From Microbacteriaceae bacterium PS02070 (GTDB taxonomy: Bacteria > Actinomycetota > Actinomycetes > Actinomycetales > Microbacteriaceae): DNA of 64,000 nt. The notes beneath the pieces are model-generated. The model ran no database searches. It worked only from the letters and a program-made list of their open reading frames with translations, and was not told the DNA's origin. Where the stretch lies: the NCBI GenBank assembly GCA_029959865.1, contig JASCPE010000008.1, forward strand, positions 1 to 64,000, in the 5' to 3' direction. How positions within the stretch are numbered: the first letter of the stretch is position 1; each line of letters starts with the position of its first letter. This document shows, one piece after another, positions 43,883 to 53,309 of the stretch. Both the position numbers and the translations under genes were made by a program.

Positions 43883-44881
43883 TCAGCGCAGCAGGCCGAC
43901 CTTCGCGTAGACGTCGTCGAGCGTCTTCTCGGCAACCTCGCTCGCGCGGGCGGCGTTCGAGGCGAGGATGCGATCGAGCTCGGCCGGGTCGTCGAGCAGT
44001 TCCAGCGCGCGTGCCCGCACGGGTCCGAACTCCTCCACCACGACCTCCGCGAGCCCCTTCTTGAAGTCTCCGTAGCCGCGCCCGGCGTACTCGTCCTCGA
44101 TGGAAGGAATCTGGCGGCCGGTCAGAGCCGCGTAGATCACCAGCAGGTTCGATACCCCCGGCTTGTTCTCCTTGTCGAAGCGGACCGAGCCCTCGGAATC
44201 GGTCACGGCGCGCATGATCTTCTTCGCTGACACCGATGGATCATCGAGCATCCAGACGACGCCTGCGTCGGATTCGGCCGACTTCGACATCTTCGCTAGC
44301 GGGTTCTGGAGGTCATAGATGCGCGCGGTGTCACGCTGAATGACCGGCATCGGGATACGGAACGTCTCTCCGTACCGACCGTTGAAGCGCTCGGCGAGGT
44401 CGCGCGTGAGTTCGACGTGCTGCTTCTGGTCGTCCCCGACGGGCACGATGTCGGTCTGGTAGAGCAGGATGTCGGCAGCCATCAGGATCGGATAGGTGAA
44501 GAGGCCGACGTTGGTCTTGTCCGCACCGTAGCGGTGCGACTTGTCTTTGAACTGCGTCATGCGCGAGGCTTCACCGAAGCCCGTCATCGTGCTCAGCACC
44601 CACTGCAACTGCGCGTGCGCGGGCACCTGGGACTGGACGTAGAGCGTCGACTTGGAGGGCTCGATCCCGGCCGCGATGTACTGCGCGGCCGTCCGGCGGG
44701 TCTGCTGGCGCAGTTCCTCCGGGTCGTTCGGTTGAGTCAGCGCGTGCAGGTCGACGACGGAGAAGAACGCCTCGTAGGCCTCCTGCAGATCCCGCCACTG
44801 GATGAGTGCACCGATGTAATTGCCGATCTGAAGCGAATCGGCGGACGGCTGCATTCCGGAGTAAAGGCGGGGTCGGCTCAC
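43883..44881 (-). CDS. trpS: Tryptophanyl-tRNA synthetase
   Basis: The 332-residue class I synthetase charges tRNA-Trp. Seen: SLQIGNYIGAL (HIGH-equivalent), GDDQKQHVELTRDLAERFN, and KMSKS (at about 199-203). Length matches bacterial TrpRS. Start GTG at 44881; no better ATG precedes the conserved RPRLYSGMQPS. It lies 34 bases downstream of xth on the same strand. Confidence 0.95.
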   Translation of the reverse strand: MSRPRLYSGMQPSADSLQIGNYIGALIQWRDLQEAYEAFFSVVDLHALTQPNDPEELRQQTRRTAAQYIAAGIEPSKSTLYVQSQVPAHAQLQWVLSTMTGFGEASRMTQFKDKSHRYGADKTNVGLFTYPILMAADILLYQTDIVPVGDDQKQHVELTRDLAERFNGRYGETFRIPMPVIQRDTARIYDLQNPLAKMSKSAESDAGVVWMLDDPSVSAKKIMRAVTDSEGSVRFDKENKPGVSNLLVIYAALTGRQIPSIEDEYAGRGYGDFKKGLAEVVVEEFGPVRARALELLDDPAELDRILASNAARASEVAEKTLDDVYAKVGLLR

Positions 44882-44915
44882 CCGACAATCCTACGCGGCG
44901 AACGGTGCCACTCGA

Positions 44916-45758
44916 TCAGAGCCCGAGCGTATAGTCCGCCACAACCGGCGCGTGATCGCTCCAACGCGTGTCCCACGACGGGGCTCGCACAACGCGGTAG
45001 TCCGTGACGCGCTCGCTGAGGGAGGGTGACGCGAGGTGGTAGTCGATCCGCCACCCGGTGTCATTGTCGAACGCCTTCCCGCGGTTCGACCACCACGTGT
45101 ACGGCCCGTCGACTTCTCCGGCGAAGCGGCGGCCGACATCGACCCACCCCAGCCCGATCCCGGCGGACCCGTCGACCGCGCTGACTGGTGCGCCGCGTTC
45201 GCCGAGAATGCGATCGAAGTAGGCGCGCTCCTGCGGCAAGAACCCTGCCTTCTTCACGTTTCCACGCCAGTTGCGAATATCGAGTTCGCGGTGACCGACG
45301 TTGAGGTCGCCGGTCACGAGGGCCAGGTCGTCCGTCAATGCCGCAAGACGTTCCTGTGCCGCGTCGAGGAACGCGTACTTCGCGACCTGCCGATCGGTAC
45401 CGGCCTCGCCCGTGAACACATATGCGCTGACGACGGTGACCGTCTCTCCATCCACATCGACGTCCGCCTCGATCCACCGCCCACGGGTGTCGAGATCGTC
45501 GCCGGTCAAGGTGATTCGGGGCTCGCCCGCCGGGCTGCGGGTCCCGATGGCGACGCCTGCGCGGCCCTTAGCCGTGGCCTCATCGAACGCGAAGTGCCAG
45601 CCGGGGAGGGCTGCGCTGAGCTGGTCGGCATCGGCGCGCACCTCTTGCAGGGTCAGAACGTCAACGCCCGACGAGTCGAGCCAGGGGAGCATTCCCTTTC
45701 GCACGGCAGCGCGGATGCCGTTGACATTGACGGAGGCGATACGGACGGAGCGGGGCAC
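44916..45758 (-). CDS. xthA: Exodeoxyribonuclease III (AP endonuclease, EEP family)
   Basis: The 280-residue endonuclease/exonuclease incises abasic sites. Motifs: IASVNVNGIRAA (metal-binding N), LTLQEVRADADQL (catalytic E), VTGDLNVGH (D/N pair), RIDYHLASPSL, and WSDHAPVVADY (catalytic DH). Length is typical. It is on the same strand as trpS and the YihY gene. Confidence 0.94.
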   Translation of the reverse strand: MPRSVRIASVNVNGIRAAVRKGMLPWLDSSGVDVLTLQEVRADADQLSAALPGWHFAFDEATAKGRAGVAIGTRSPAGEPRITLTGDDLDTRGRWIEADVDVDGETVTVVSAYVFTGEAGTDRQVAKYAFLDAAQERLAALTDDLALVTGDLNVGHRELDIRNWRGNVKKAGFLPQERAYFDRILGERGAPVSAVDGSAGIGLGWVDVGRRFAGEVDGPYTWWSNRGKAFDNDTGWRIDYHLASPSLSERVTDYRVVRAPSWDTRWSDHAPVVADYTLGL

Positions 45759-45798
45759 CGAACCAGCCTAGTTCTCCGCCCGGACATGAAGCGGGTGG

Positions 45799-47046
45799 TC
45801 ATTCCAGCAGCCAACTCCGGCTCTGCGGGGGTGGGGGAGCGTCGGCTTCGACTTCGGCGAGCTCTTCGCGTGCCTGCTGGAGCGCGCGCCCCGCGCTCCA
45901 CCGCCGGTACCAGGGCGCGTCGACGACGGCTTCGCGTGCCGTGCGCACGCGTACGCGGGCGGCCAGCAACAGGGCCTGGTGCTCTTCCCAGAGCCGGTCC
46001 TGCTCGGTCTGCTTCACGAGCGGCTGGTCGTGGTCGTCTGCCGTCACGGCGATCCATGCCGCTGCCACCAGAATCACGATGCCCACCGCGCGGAACCAGA
46101 TGAGGAATCCGACGATGATCGTGAACGTCGCGAGCAGAGGATTGGTGGGAGTGAAAGACAGCAGCAAGCCGGCCGCGAGTTGCAGGACGGTGAGAGCGGT
46201 GGCGCCGACGAGCGAACCGCGCCAGATCGCACCCCAGCGACGCACGGTTCCGGTGAGGAACGCGAACAGTCCCGCGAGGGCGCCCGCGTTGATCGCGAGC
46301 GAGACGACGACCGAGATGATCTGCAGCGCGGTCTCGAACAGGAGCGAGTCGGTGGCCCAACCCAGAGTCCGGAAGATACTGCGCAATGACCATGTGCCGA
46401 TGGCGGTCAGAAGCGTGCCGAGGACGAGCGCCAGCCCGAAGACGATCGCGGCGGCCAGGTCACGTGCCTTCAGGGCGAGGTAGGGGCGATCGTCGAAGAC
46501 GAGGCCAAAGATGTCACGGACAGCGCGCCGCGTGAAGGTGATGAAGCTGATCGCGGTCCACCCCGCGGCGAGGAGGGCGACCAGACCGGTCACCGCCAAC
46601 AGGCTCGTGCTGTTGCGCGCGATCTCCTGGACCTGCTCGGTGGAGATCAGTGATGCGTCCTCCGCGCCGATGACCCCGGGCACGTAGGAGTTGATGACGT
46701 CAATGAGCGCGAAGATCGCGGTCCGACTTCCGCCGAGCCAGAGACCGACCCCCGCGAAGGCGACGTACACGGCTGCGAAGAAAGAGAAGAGGGCTTGGTA
46801 GCTGACTCCGGCTGAGAGGAGGAAGCCGTTGTGCTGCAGGAAGTGACGCCACACCCGGACGGGGAACCACCCGAGTGTCCGCTGCGTCACGCGAGCGGCA
46901 CGTGCCAGCGGTTCATCCCAGCGCTCGCGCACCGCTACCCGCCGAGCATCCCACCGTTCTCGCAGAGATTCCTCTTCCGCACGTGCCTGCACGGCCGCCC
47001 GGTGCGCGCGCGCATGATGGGTCTGAGCTACGCGGCGAGACGACAC
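45799..47046 (-). CDS. YihY/BrkB-family inner membrane protein
   Basis: This 415-residue protein has a charged helical N-terminal stretch (about 1-55) and six predicted transmembrane helices. The family pattern HFLQHNGFLLSAGVSYQALFSFF at helix 1 is clear. The tail is basic and helical and ends PPPPQSRSWLLE. YihY proteins (formerly RNase BN by mistake) have unknown transport or envelope roles. Confidence 0.88.
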   Translation of the reverse strand: MSSRRVAQTHHARAHRAAVQARAEEESLRERWDARRVAVRERWDEPLARAARVTQRTLGWFPVRVWRHFLQHNGFLLSAGVSYQALFSFFAAVYVAFAGVGLWLGGSRTAIFALIDVINSYVPGVIGAEDASLISTEQVQEIARNSTSLLAVTGLVALLAAGWTAISFITFTRRAVRDIFGLVFDDRPYLALKARDLAAAIVFGLALVLGTLLTAIGTWSLRSIFRTLGWATDSLLFETALQIISVVVSLAINAGALAGLFAFLTGTVRRWGAIWRGSLVGATALTVLQLAAGLLLSFTPTNPLLATFTIIVGFLIWFRAVGIVILVAAAWIAVTADDHDQPLVKQTEQDRLWEEHQALLLAARVRVRTAREAVVDAPWYRRWSAGRALQQAREELAEVEADAPPPPQSRSWLLE

Positions 47047-47116
47047 TCCGCCAGGTTAGCGAGCCACCGATCTGGGTTGCGAACGGCGCGCGCCGAGACG
47101 CGGTCAGTCGCGCGGC

Positions 47117-47893
47117 TCAGTGCCGGAGGATCGCCTGCTTGACGTCGGCGATCGCCTTCGTCACCTCGATGCCGCGGGGGCATGCCTCGGTGCAGTTGAA
47201 GGTCGTGCGGCAGCGCCAGACGCCTTCCTTGTCGTTGAGGATGTCGAGGCGCACATCACCCGCGTCATCGCGCGAATCGAAGATGAAGCGGTGCGCGTTG
47301 ACGATGGCAGCCGGGCCGAAGTACTGCCCATCGGTCCAGAACACCGGGCACGAGGAGGTACATGCCGCGCAGAGAATGCACTTGGTGGTGTCGTCGAAGA
47401 TCGCACGATCAGCGATCGACTGGATCCGCTCCTTGCCGGGCTCCGGCGTGGAGTTGGCCACGAGGAACGGCTTCACGTCGCGATAGGCGGCGAAGAAGGG
47501 TTCCATGTCAACGACAAGGTCCTTCTCCAGGGGAAGGCCCTTGATCGCCTCGACGTAGATCGGCTGCGAGATGTCGAGGTCCTTGATGAGCGTTTTGCAC
47601 GCGAGGCGGTTACGTGCGTTGATGCGCATCGCGTCGGAACCGCAGATCCCGTGCGCGCACGAGCGGCGGAACGTCAGGGAGCCGTCGACCTCCCACTTGA
47701 TCTTGTGGAGGGCATCCAGCACGCGGTCTGTGGAGTACAACTCGACGTCATAGTCGACCCAGCGGGGCTCGTCATCGATCTCCGGATTGAAGCGGCGGAT
47801 GATGAAGGTCACCAGGAAGGACTGGATGCCGGTCTCTTCCGGCGTCTCCTCGACCTTGTCGGAAGGTGCTTCGACAACGCTTGTGGCGGCCAT
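47117..47893 (-). CDS. sdhB: Succinate dehydrogenase iron-sulfur subunit
   Basis: SdhB (258 residues) passes electrons from FAD to quinone. Cluster ligands are seen in order: [2Fe-2S] RRSCAHGICGSDAM plus RLAC, [4Fe-4S] CILCAACTSSCP, and [3Fe-4S] CRTTFNCTEACPRGI. The start follows the sdhA stop by one base. It is the last gene of sdhCDAB. Confidence 0.97.
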   Translation of the reverse strand: MAATSVVEAPSDKVEETPEETGIQSFLVTFIIRRFNPEIDDEPRWVDYDVELYSTDRVLDALHKIKWEVDGSLTFRRSCAHGICGSDAMRINARNRLACKTLIKDLDISQPIYVEAIKGLPLEKDLVVDMEPFFAAYRDVKPFLVANSTPEPGKERIQSIADRAIFDDTTKCILCAACTSSCPVFWTDGQYFGPAAIVNAHRFIFDSRDDAGDVRLDILNDKEGVWRCRTTFNCTEACPRGIEVTKAIADVKQAILRH

Positions 47894-47894
47894 G

Positions 47895-49706
47895 TCAGTA
47901 CTTCCTCTCCATGGGCTGGTAACGGGTCACGACGACCGGCTTCCAGTCGAGACGGATGTGGTCCTCCGGGTGCGACGAATGCGGGTCGCCCGAGAGATAA
48001 GACATCGTGTGCTTCATGTAGTTCTCATCGTCACGCTTGGGGAAGTCGTCGCGCATGTGCCCGCCACGGCTTTCCTGGCGGTTGCGTGCGGCGACGACGA
48101 CGACCTCGGCGATGTCCAGCAGGAAGCCGAGCTCCACTGCCTCCAGAAGGTCGGTGTTGAAGCGCTTGCCCTTGTCGTCGACGTGGATGTTCCGGTAGCG
48201 CTCGCGCAGGTCGGCGATCACATCCATGACCTCGGCGAGGGACTGGTCGGTGCGGAACACCTGCGCCTTGCGGTCCATCTCGTCCTGCAATGTCTTGCGC
48301 AGGACGGCGATCCGCTCGGTGCCGGGGTTGTTGCGCAGCCCCTCCAGCATGTCGCGCACGTCGCGAGCAGGGTCCTCCGGAAGCGGGACGAACTCGGCAG
48401 TCTTGACGTACTCGACGGCATACTGTCCGGCGCGCTTCCCGAAGACGTTGATGTCCAGGAGGGAGTTGGTGCCGAGACGGTTCGACCCGTGCACGGAGAC
48501 ACAGGCGCACTCACCGGCTGCGTACAGTCCGGGGACGACGGTGTCGTTGTCCTGGAGCACCTCCGCCTTGATGTTGGTGGGAATGCCGCCCATCGCGTAG
48601 TGGGCTGTGGGCATGACCGGGACCGGCTCGACGACCGGGTCGACGCCGAGGTAGGTGCGCGCGAACTCGGTGATGTCGGGAAGCTTGGTCTCCAGGACCT
48701 CGGCGCCGAGGTGCGTGCAGTCCAGCAGGACGTAGTCGCGGTGTGGCCCCGCGCCCCGGCCTTCAGCGACCTCCTGCACCATGCATCGACTGACGATGTC
48801 ACGCGGTGCGAGGTCCTTGATGGTGGGGGCGTAGCGCTCCATGAAGCGTTCACCCGAGACGTTTCTCAAGATCGCGCCCTCACCGCGGGCACCCTCGGTG
48901 AGAAGGATGCCGAGCCCGGCAAGACCGGTCGGGTGGAACTGGAAGAACTCCATGTCCTCCAGCGGCAGGCGCTTGCGCCAGATGATCCCGACGCCGTCAC
49001 CGGTGAGGGTGTGTGCGTTCGAGGTCGTCTTGAAGATCTTGCCGAACCCGCCCGTGGCGAAGATGACGGCCTTGGCCTGGAACACGTGGAGCTCGCCGGT
49101 GGCGAGGTCGTACGCGACCACGCCAGAGACCTGGGTCTTGCCGTCGTTCTCGACGGTGATGAGGTCGAGGACGTAGAACTCATTGAAGAAGTTGATGCCG
49201 AGCTTGACGCAGTTCTGGAACAGCGTCTGCAGGATCATGTGACCGGTGCGGTCTGCGGCATAACACGCGCGCCGGACGGGGGTCTTGCCGTGGTCGGCAG
49301 TGTGACCGCCGAAACGACGCTGGTCGATCTTGCCCTCGGGGGTGCGGTTGAACGGCAGGCCCATGTTCTCGAGGTCGATGACCGCGTCGATGGCTTCCTT
49401 CGCGAGGATCTCGGCGGCGTCCTGGTCGACGAGGTAGTCACCACCCTTGACGGTGTCGAACGTGTGCCACTCCCACGAGTCCTCCTCAACGTTGGCCAGT
49501 GCCGCAGCCATGCCGCCCTGCGCCGCGCCCGTGTGTGAACGAGTCGGGTACAGCTTGCTGATGACTGCGGTCTTCGCGCCGGGTCCTGCCTCGATGGCGG
49601 CGCGCATGCCGGCACCTCCGGCACCGACGATGACGATGTCGAACTGGTGGTAGTGGATGCCGTCCTTGACGACGACGTCTTCCGTCTGGGTGGTCTCAGT
49701 GCTCAC
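47895..49706 (-). CDS. sdhA: Succinate dehydrogenase flavoprotein subunit
   Basis: SdhA (603 residues) oxidises succinate to fumarate. The FAD fold starts [13 protein letters not shown] and the covalent FAD histidine is H58 in [10 protein letters not shown]. Catalytic HPTG and RGEG loops appear (FHPTGL, ARGEGAI), and the C-terminal [11 protein letters not shown]-type helical domain is complete. The start is GTG at 49706; AAGG lies about ten bases upstream. It sits between sdhD and sdhB. Confidence 0.97.
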   Translation of the reverse strand: MSTETTQTEDVVVKDGIHYHQFDIVIVGAGGAGMRAAIEAGPGAKTAVISKLYPTRSHTGAAQGGMAAALANVEEDSWEWHTFDTVKGGDYLVDQDAAEILAKEAIDAVIDLENMGLPFNRTPEGKIDQRRFGGHTADHGKTPVRRACYAADRTGHMILQTLFQNCVKLGINFFNEFYVLDLITVENDGKTQVSGVVAYDLATGELHVFQAKAVIFATGGFGKIFKTTSNAHTLTGDGVGIIWRKRLPLEDMEFFQFHPTGLAGLGILLTEGARGEGAILRNVSGERFMERYAPTIKDLAPRDIVSRCMVQEVAEGRGAGPHRDYVLLDCTHLGAEVLETKLPDITEFARTYLGVDPVVEPVPVMPTAHYAMGGIPTNIKAEVLQDNDTVVPGLYAAGECACVSVHGSNRLGTNSLLDINVFGKRAGQYAVEYVKTAEFVPLPEDPARDVRDMLEGLRNNPGTERIAVLRKTLQDEMDRKAQVFRTDQSLAEVMDVIADLRERYRNIHVDDKGKRFNTDLLEAVELGFLLDIAEVVVVAARNRQESRGGHMRDDFPKRDDENYMKHTMSYLSGDPHSSHPEDHIRLDWKPVVVTRYQPMERKY

Positions 49707-49741
49707 AGGGGAAATGCCTTCATGTCTGTCCGTCGGTCGCG

Positions 49742-50191
49742 TCAGTTCGCGTTGCAGTACTCGAAGAGGACACTGCCGTCGCTGAGGTTGGGGATGCAGG
49801 GGTCGAACGTGAAGACGACCAGGGTGCCCAAGAGGATGAGCAGGCCCGCGGAGACCCACAGCGCCCATACCAATACCGTGCGGGCGGTCTTGTTCGCGAC
49901 GTAGTCATTGACGATCGTGCGCATCCCGTTGGCGCCGTGGATGAGGGCGAGCCACAGCATCGCGACATCCCACCACTGCCAGAACGGCGAGGCGAACTTG
50001 CCCGCCACGAACGCGAAGTCGATCGCGTGGATGCCATCCCCGACCATGAGGTTCACGAAGAGGTGTCCGAAGATCAGCACGATCAGCAGCACGCCGGAGA
50101 CGCGCATGTAGATCCAGCCCCACTTCTCCAGGTTGACGCCTCGACGACGCACCTCGGGGGAGCGGGGGGCAGCCAGAGTGTCCGCGGTCAT
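49742..50191 (-). CDS. sdhD: Succinate dehydrogenase membrane anchor subunit D
   Basis: SdhD (149 residues) has three predicted helices (about 31-50, 68-90 and 103-125) and histidines positioned for heme ligation and quinone binding (FGHLFVNL and [10 protein letters not shown]). Start ATG 50191 overlaps the sdhC stop (ATGA). It anchors SdhAB in the membrane with SdhC. Confidence 0.93.
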   Translation of the reverse strand: MTADTLAAPRSPEVRRRGVNLEKWGWIYMRVSGVLLIVLIFGHLFVNLMVGDGIHAIDFAFVAGKFASPFWQWWDVAMLWLALIHGANGMRTIVNDYVANKTARTVLVWALWVSAGLLILLGTLVVFTFDPCIPNLSDGSVLFEYCNAN

Positions 50192-50625
50192 CAGTGCCCA
50201 CCTCCAATGCCTGCCAGCACGTTCGGGATATGGCGGGCAGAGAATCCGAGCATCGTCACGACCCACACGGCGATGACGCCCCACCACAGCTGCCGCTGGT
50301 GGCGTGTCGCCCACGGCCAGATGTCCACCGCCATGATGCGGAGGCCATTGAAGGCGTGGTAGACGATCGCAGCGACCAGGACGACTTCACCGAAGCCCAT
50401 GATGGGGTTCTTGTAGAAGCCGATGACGGCGTCGTATGCGTCCGGAGCGACGCGGATGAGGGCCGTGTCGAGCACATGGACGAGCAGGAAGAAGAAGATC
50501 GCGACGCCGGTGATCCGATGCAGAACCCACGACCACATGCCCTCGTTTCCGCGGTACAGGGTGCCGCGCGGGGTCTTGGACGTCGTCTGTGCAACGGATG
50601 GTGTGACGCGTGCTGGTGCAGACAC
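50191..50625 (-). CDS. sdhC: Succinate dehydrogenase cytochrome b556 subunit C
   Basis: SdhC (144 residues) has three predicted helices and the family signature SWVLHRITGVAIFFFLLVHVLD with quinone and heme contacts. The start is GTG at 50625 with AAGGAGG six bases upstream; in-frame codons before it lack family similarity. It is the first gene of sdhCDAB. Confidence 0.93.
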   Translation of the reverse strand: MSAPARVTPSVAQTTSKTPRGTLYRGNEGMWSWVLHRITGVAIFFFLLVHVLDTALIRVAPDAYDAVIGFYKNPIMGFGEVVLVAAIVYHAFNGLRIMAVDIWPWATRHQRQLWWGVIAVWVVTMLGFSARHIPNVLAGIGGGH

Positions 50626-50793
50626 GGTCGCCCTCCTTGGTGTGTTCGGTCCACCCGACGCGGCGAAACCTTGCCTAGGGCGCGGGCCCCGACGTCGCAC
50701 GGGCGCTGTGAGCATCCTACTTCTCGCCTCCCAATCTGGGCGAGGAAGGCTACCCTAATGTCTTCCGTTCGGGGGGTGTCCTAGCCTGGGGGA

Positions 50794-51906
50794 ATGGTCG
50801 ACCTCATCGATGACTTCTACGCGGTCATCCCCGCCGGTGGAGTGGGAAGCCGCCTCTGGCCGCTGTCTCGCGCCGATGCTCCCAAGTTCCTCCATGACCT
50901 GACCGGCTCTGGTCACTCGTTGCTGCGTGACACGTGGGACCGGCTGGAGCCTCTGACAGGCTCCGATCGGATCGCGGTGGTCACCGGGCGGGCGCACCGG
51001 GCGGCGGTCGAGGAGCAGTTGCCGGGTATTCCGGACAAGAACGTCATCCTCGAGTCCGAGCCGCGAGATTCGACGGCAGCCATCGCCCTGGCGGCCGCCA
51101 TCCTCCATCGCCGCAACCCGGACGTCATCATCGGATCGTTCGCGGCCGACCACGTCATCCGCGTCCTGCCCGTGTTCCACTGGGCGGTGCAGCAGGCGGT
51201 CGCGGTGGCGCGCGAGGGATATATCTGCACGATCGGGATCACGCCTACTGAGCCTGCCATCGGCTTCGGCTACATCAAGAAGGGCGAGATGCTCTCGGTC
51301 GTGGGGGCGCCGGAAGGCGCACTCGTAGAGCGTTTCGTCGAGAAGCCAGATCTCTCGACGGCGAAAGAGTACTTGCAGTCGCGGGATTATCTGTGGAATG
51401 CGGGAATGTTCATCACCCGTGCGGACGTCCTCTTGGACGAGCTTGCTGCCAACAAGCCGGAGCTGCATGCGGGGGTCCTCGAGCTCGCCGAGGCGTGGGA
51501 TGACCGCGAGCGTCGCGGTCCTGCGGTCGACAAGATCTGGCCGCGGCTGGAGAAGATCGCCATCGACTACTCCGTGGCCGAGCCAGCGGCGGAGAAGGGC
51601 AAGCTGGCCGTCGTGCCCGGGCACTTCGACTGGGACGACGTGGGGGATTTCGCCAGCCTTGCCAAGCTCAACTCGCACGGACGCAATGACCTCGCGATCC
51701 TCGGCGAGAACGCGCGCATTCTTTCCGATGCCGCCAGCGGCATCGTCGTCAGCCACACCTCGCGCGTCATCAGCCTGATCGGCGTACGCAACATCGTCGT
51801 CGTCGACACCCCGGACGCGCTCCTGGTGACCACGAGTGAGCACGCACAGCGTGTCAAGCACGTGGTGGACGCGCTGAAGGTGACCGGCCGCGATGACGTC
51901 CTCTGA
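50794..51906 (+). CDS. manC: Mannose-1-phosphate guanylyltransferase
   Basis: The 370-residue nucleotidyltransferase makes GDP-mannose from GTP and mannose-1-phosphate. Motifs: IPAGGVGSRLWPLSR near residue 12, ESEPRDSTAAIALAAA, FVEKPDLSTAKEYL, WNAGMFI and DWDDVGDF. It has the short single-domain length (no phosphomannose isomerase domain). It is divergent from sdhC by 168 bases. GDP-mannose would supply cell-wall or lipoglycan mannosylation. Confidence 0.93.
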   Translation: MVDLIDDFYAVIPAGGVGSRLWPLSRADAPKFLHDLTGSGHSLLRDTWDRLEPLTGSDRIAVVTGRAHRAAVEEQLPGIPDKNVILESEPRDSTAAIALAAAILHRRNPDVIIGSFAADHVIRVLPVFHWAVQQAVAVAREGYICTIGITPTEPAIGFGYIKKGEMLSVVGAPEGALVERFVEKPDLSTAKEYLQSRDYLWNAGMFITRADVLLDELAANKPELHAGVLELAEAWDDRERRGPAVDKIWPRLEKIAIDYSVAEPAAEKGKLAVVPGHFDWDDVGDFASLAKLNSHGRNDLAILGENARILSDAASGIVVSHTSRVISLIGVRNIVVVDTPDALLVTTSEHAQRVKHVVDALKVTGRDDVL

Positions 51907-52076
51907 TCCCGGATCGCTCACAGCCCCGGTGCAAGTTGCTTGATGCGTGACGCGATGGTTGCGTCTTTGTAACCATTCGCGTGCACAGACGCGTGCAGGC
52001 TGTGCGATCCGCGTAACCGTGAGTAACTTTGCCTCATCATCCGCGAAATCCGCGGACTCATTTCTGTGGAGGCTCC

Positions 52077-53207
52077 GTGACCACCATCTCAACCCGCAAG
52101 CGCCTACTGGGAGGCGCCGCTGCGGCAACCATGTTCGTCGCCCTCGCCGGCTGCGCATCTGCACCCGAGGAGACCCCTGATGCCACCGCGTCGGGCGACG
52201 CTCCCGCGCTCGCTGACGAGAACTTCAAGCCCTGCCTCGTCTCCGACGACGGCGGGTTCAACGACAAGTCGTTCAACCAGTCCGCCAAAGAGGGCATGGA
52301 TCGCGCCGCCAAGGAGCTCGGTGTCAAGGCGCTCGAGGTCGAGTCTGACTCGGCCAACGCGTACGCGCCGAACCTGGAGAACCTCGTCGCCGAGGGCTGC
52401 ACGTTCATCGTCTCGGCCGGATTCAAGCTCTCTGCCGACACTGTGACGTCGGCACTGGCGAACGAGGGCGTCGACTACGCCATCATCGACGACTGGGCCG
52501 ACAACGACGGCGACGGAACAGCGGATGCTCCCAACATCAAGCCGCTCATGTTCGACACCGTGCAGGCGGCCTACCTCGGTGGCTACGCCGCGGCAGCCTG
52601 GTCCGCGGAGTCCGGCGTCAACAAGGTCGGCACCTTCGGCGGCATCACGATTCCGCCGGTCACGATCTTCATGGATGGCTTCGTCGACGGTGTCGCGAAG
52701 TACAACGAAGACAAGGGTGCCTCGGTCGAGAGCTTCGGCTGGGACGTCGATGCTCAGGACGGCAACTTCACCGGTGGGTTCGACGCGAACGACACCGCGA
52801 AGCAGACCGCGCAGGGCATCCTCGACCAGGGCGTCGATGTGATCCTGCCCGTCGGTGGTCCGATCTACCAGAGCGCGCGCGACGCCATCGCCGACAGCGG
52901 CGATGACACACTGCTGGTCGGTGTGGACTCCGACCTCGCGCAGATCGATGAGACCGTCTCCGACATGGTGCTCGTGTCGATCATGAAGAAGATCGACGAG
53001 GCGGTCTACACCTCGATCCTTGAGGCGGCCGCAGGCGAGTTCGACGCCACACCGTACGTCGGAACGCTCGAGAACGGCGGCGTGGGCCTGTCCGGATTCG
53101 GCGCTTTCGAGAGCGAGCTCCCGGCCGGTCTGCTCGACGAGCTGGCTGCCCTGCAGGACGCCATCATCGCGGGTGAGCTTGAGGTCACCTCGCCCAGCTC
53201 GCCGTAA
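52077..53207 (+). CDS. BMP-family nucleoside-binding lipoprotein
   Basis: The 376-residue lipoprotein begins with a signal peptide ending ALAGC and is a type I periplasmic-binding fold of the basic membrane protein (BMP/PnrA) family. Visible: VSDDGGFNDKSFNQSAKEGM, NLENLVAEGCTFIVSAG, and GILDQGVDVILPVGGPIY. It probably binds purine or pyrimidine nucleosides and delivers them to the ABC transporter downstream. The start is GTG 52077 with TGGAGG upstream. The 170 bases upstream have no clear promoter. Confidence 0.93.
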   Translation: MTTISTRKRLLGGAAAATMFVALAGCASAPEETPDATASGDAPALADENFKPCLVSDDGGFNDKSFNQSAKEGMDRAAKELGVKALEVESDSANAYAPNLENLVAEGCTFIVSAGFKLSADTVTSALANEGVDYAIIDDWADNDGDGTADAPNIKPLMFDTVQAAYLGGYAAAAWSAESGVNKVGTFGGITIPPVTIFMDGFVDGVAKYNEDKGASVESFGWDVDAQDGNFTGGFDANDTAKQTAQGILDQGVDVILPVGGPIYQSARDAIADSGDDTLLVGVDSDLAQIDETVSDMVLVSIMKKIDEAVYTSILEAAAGEFDATPYVGTLENGGVGLSGFGAFESELPAGLLDELAALQDAIIAGELEVTSPSSP

Positions 53208-53222
53208 GGCGCGCAACATCAC

Positions 53223-53256
53223 GACCGGCCGGATACCACGCGGTGTCCGGCCGGTC
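53223..53256 (+). terminator. Hairpin between the binding-protein and ATPase genes
   Basis: A perfect 11-bp stem (53223-53233 with 53246-53256) with an inner ACC/GGT pair follows the BMP stop by 15 bases. There is no T-run. It probably acts as an attenuator or RNA-stability element that lets the binding protein be made in excess of the transporter. Confidence 0.7.
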
Positions 53257-53309
53257 CGCGTTCGCGGTTCTGCTCCCGCAACGCGAGGGTCACTAGATAA
53301 GGTGCAGAT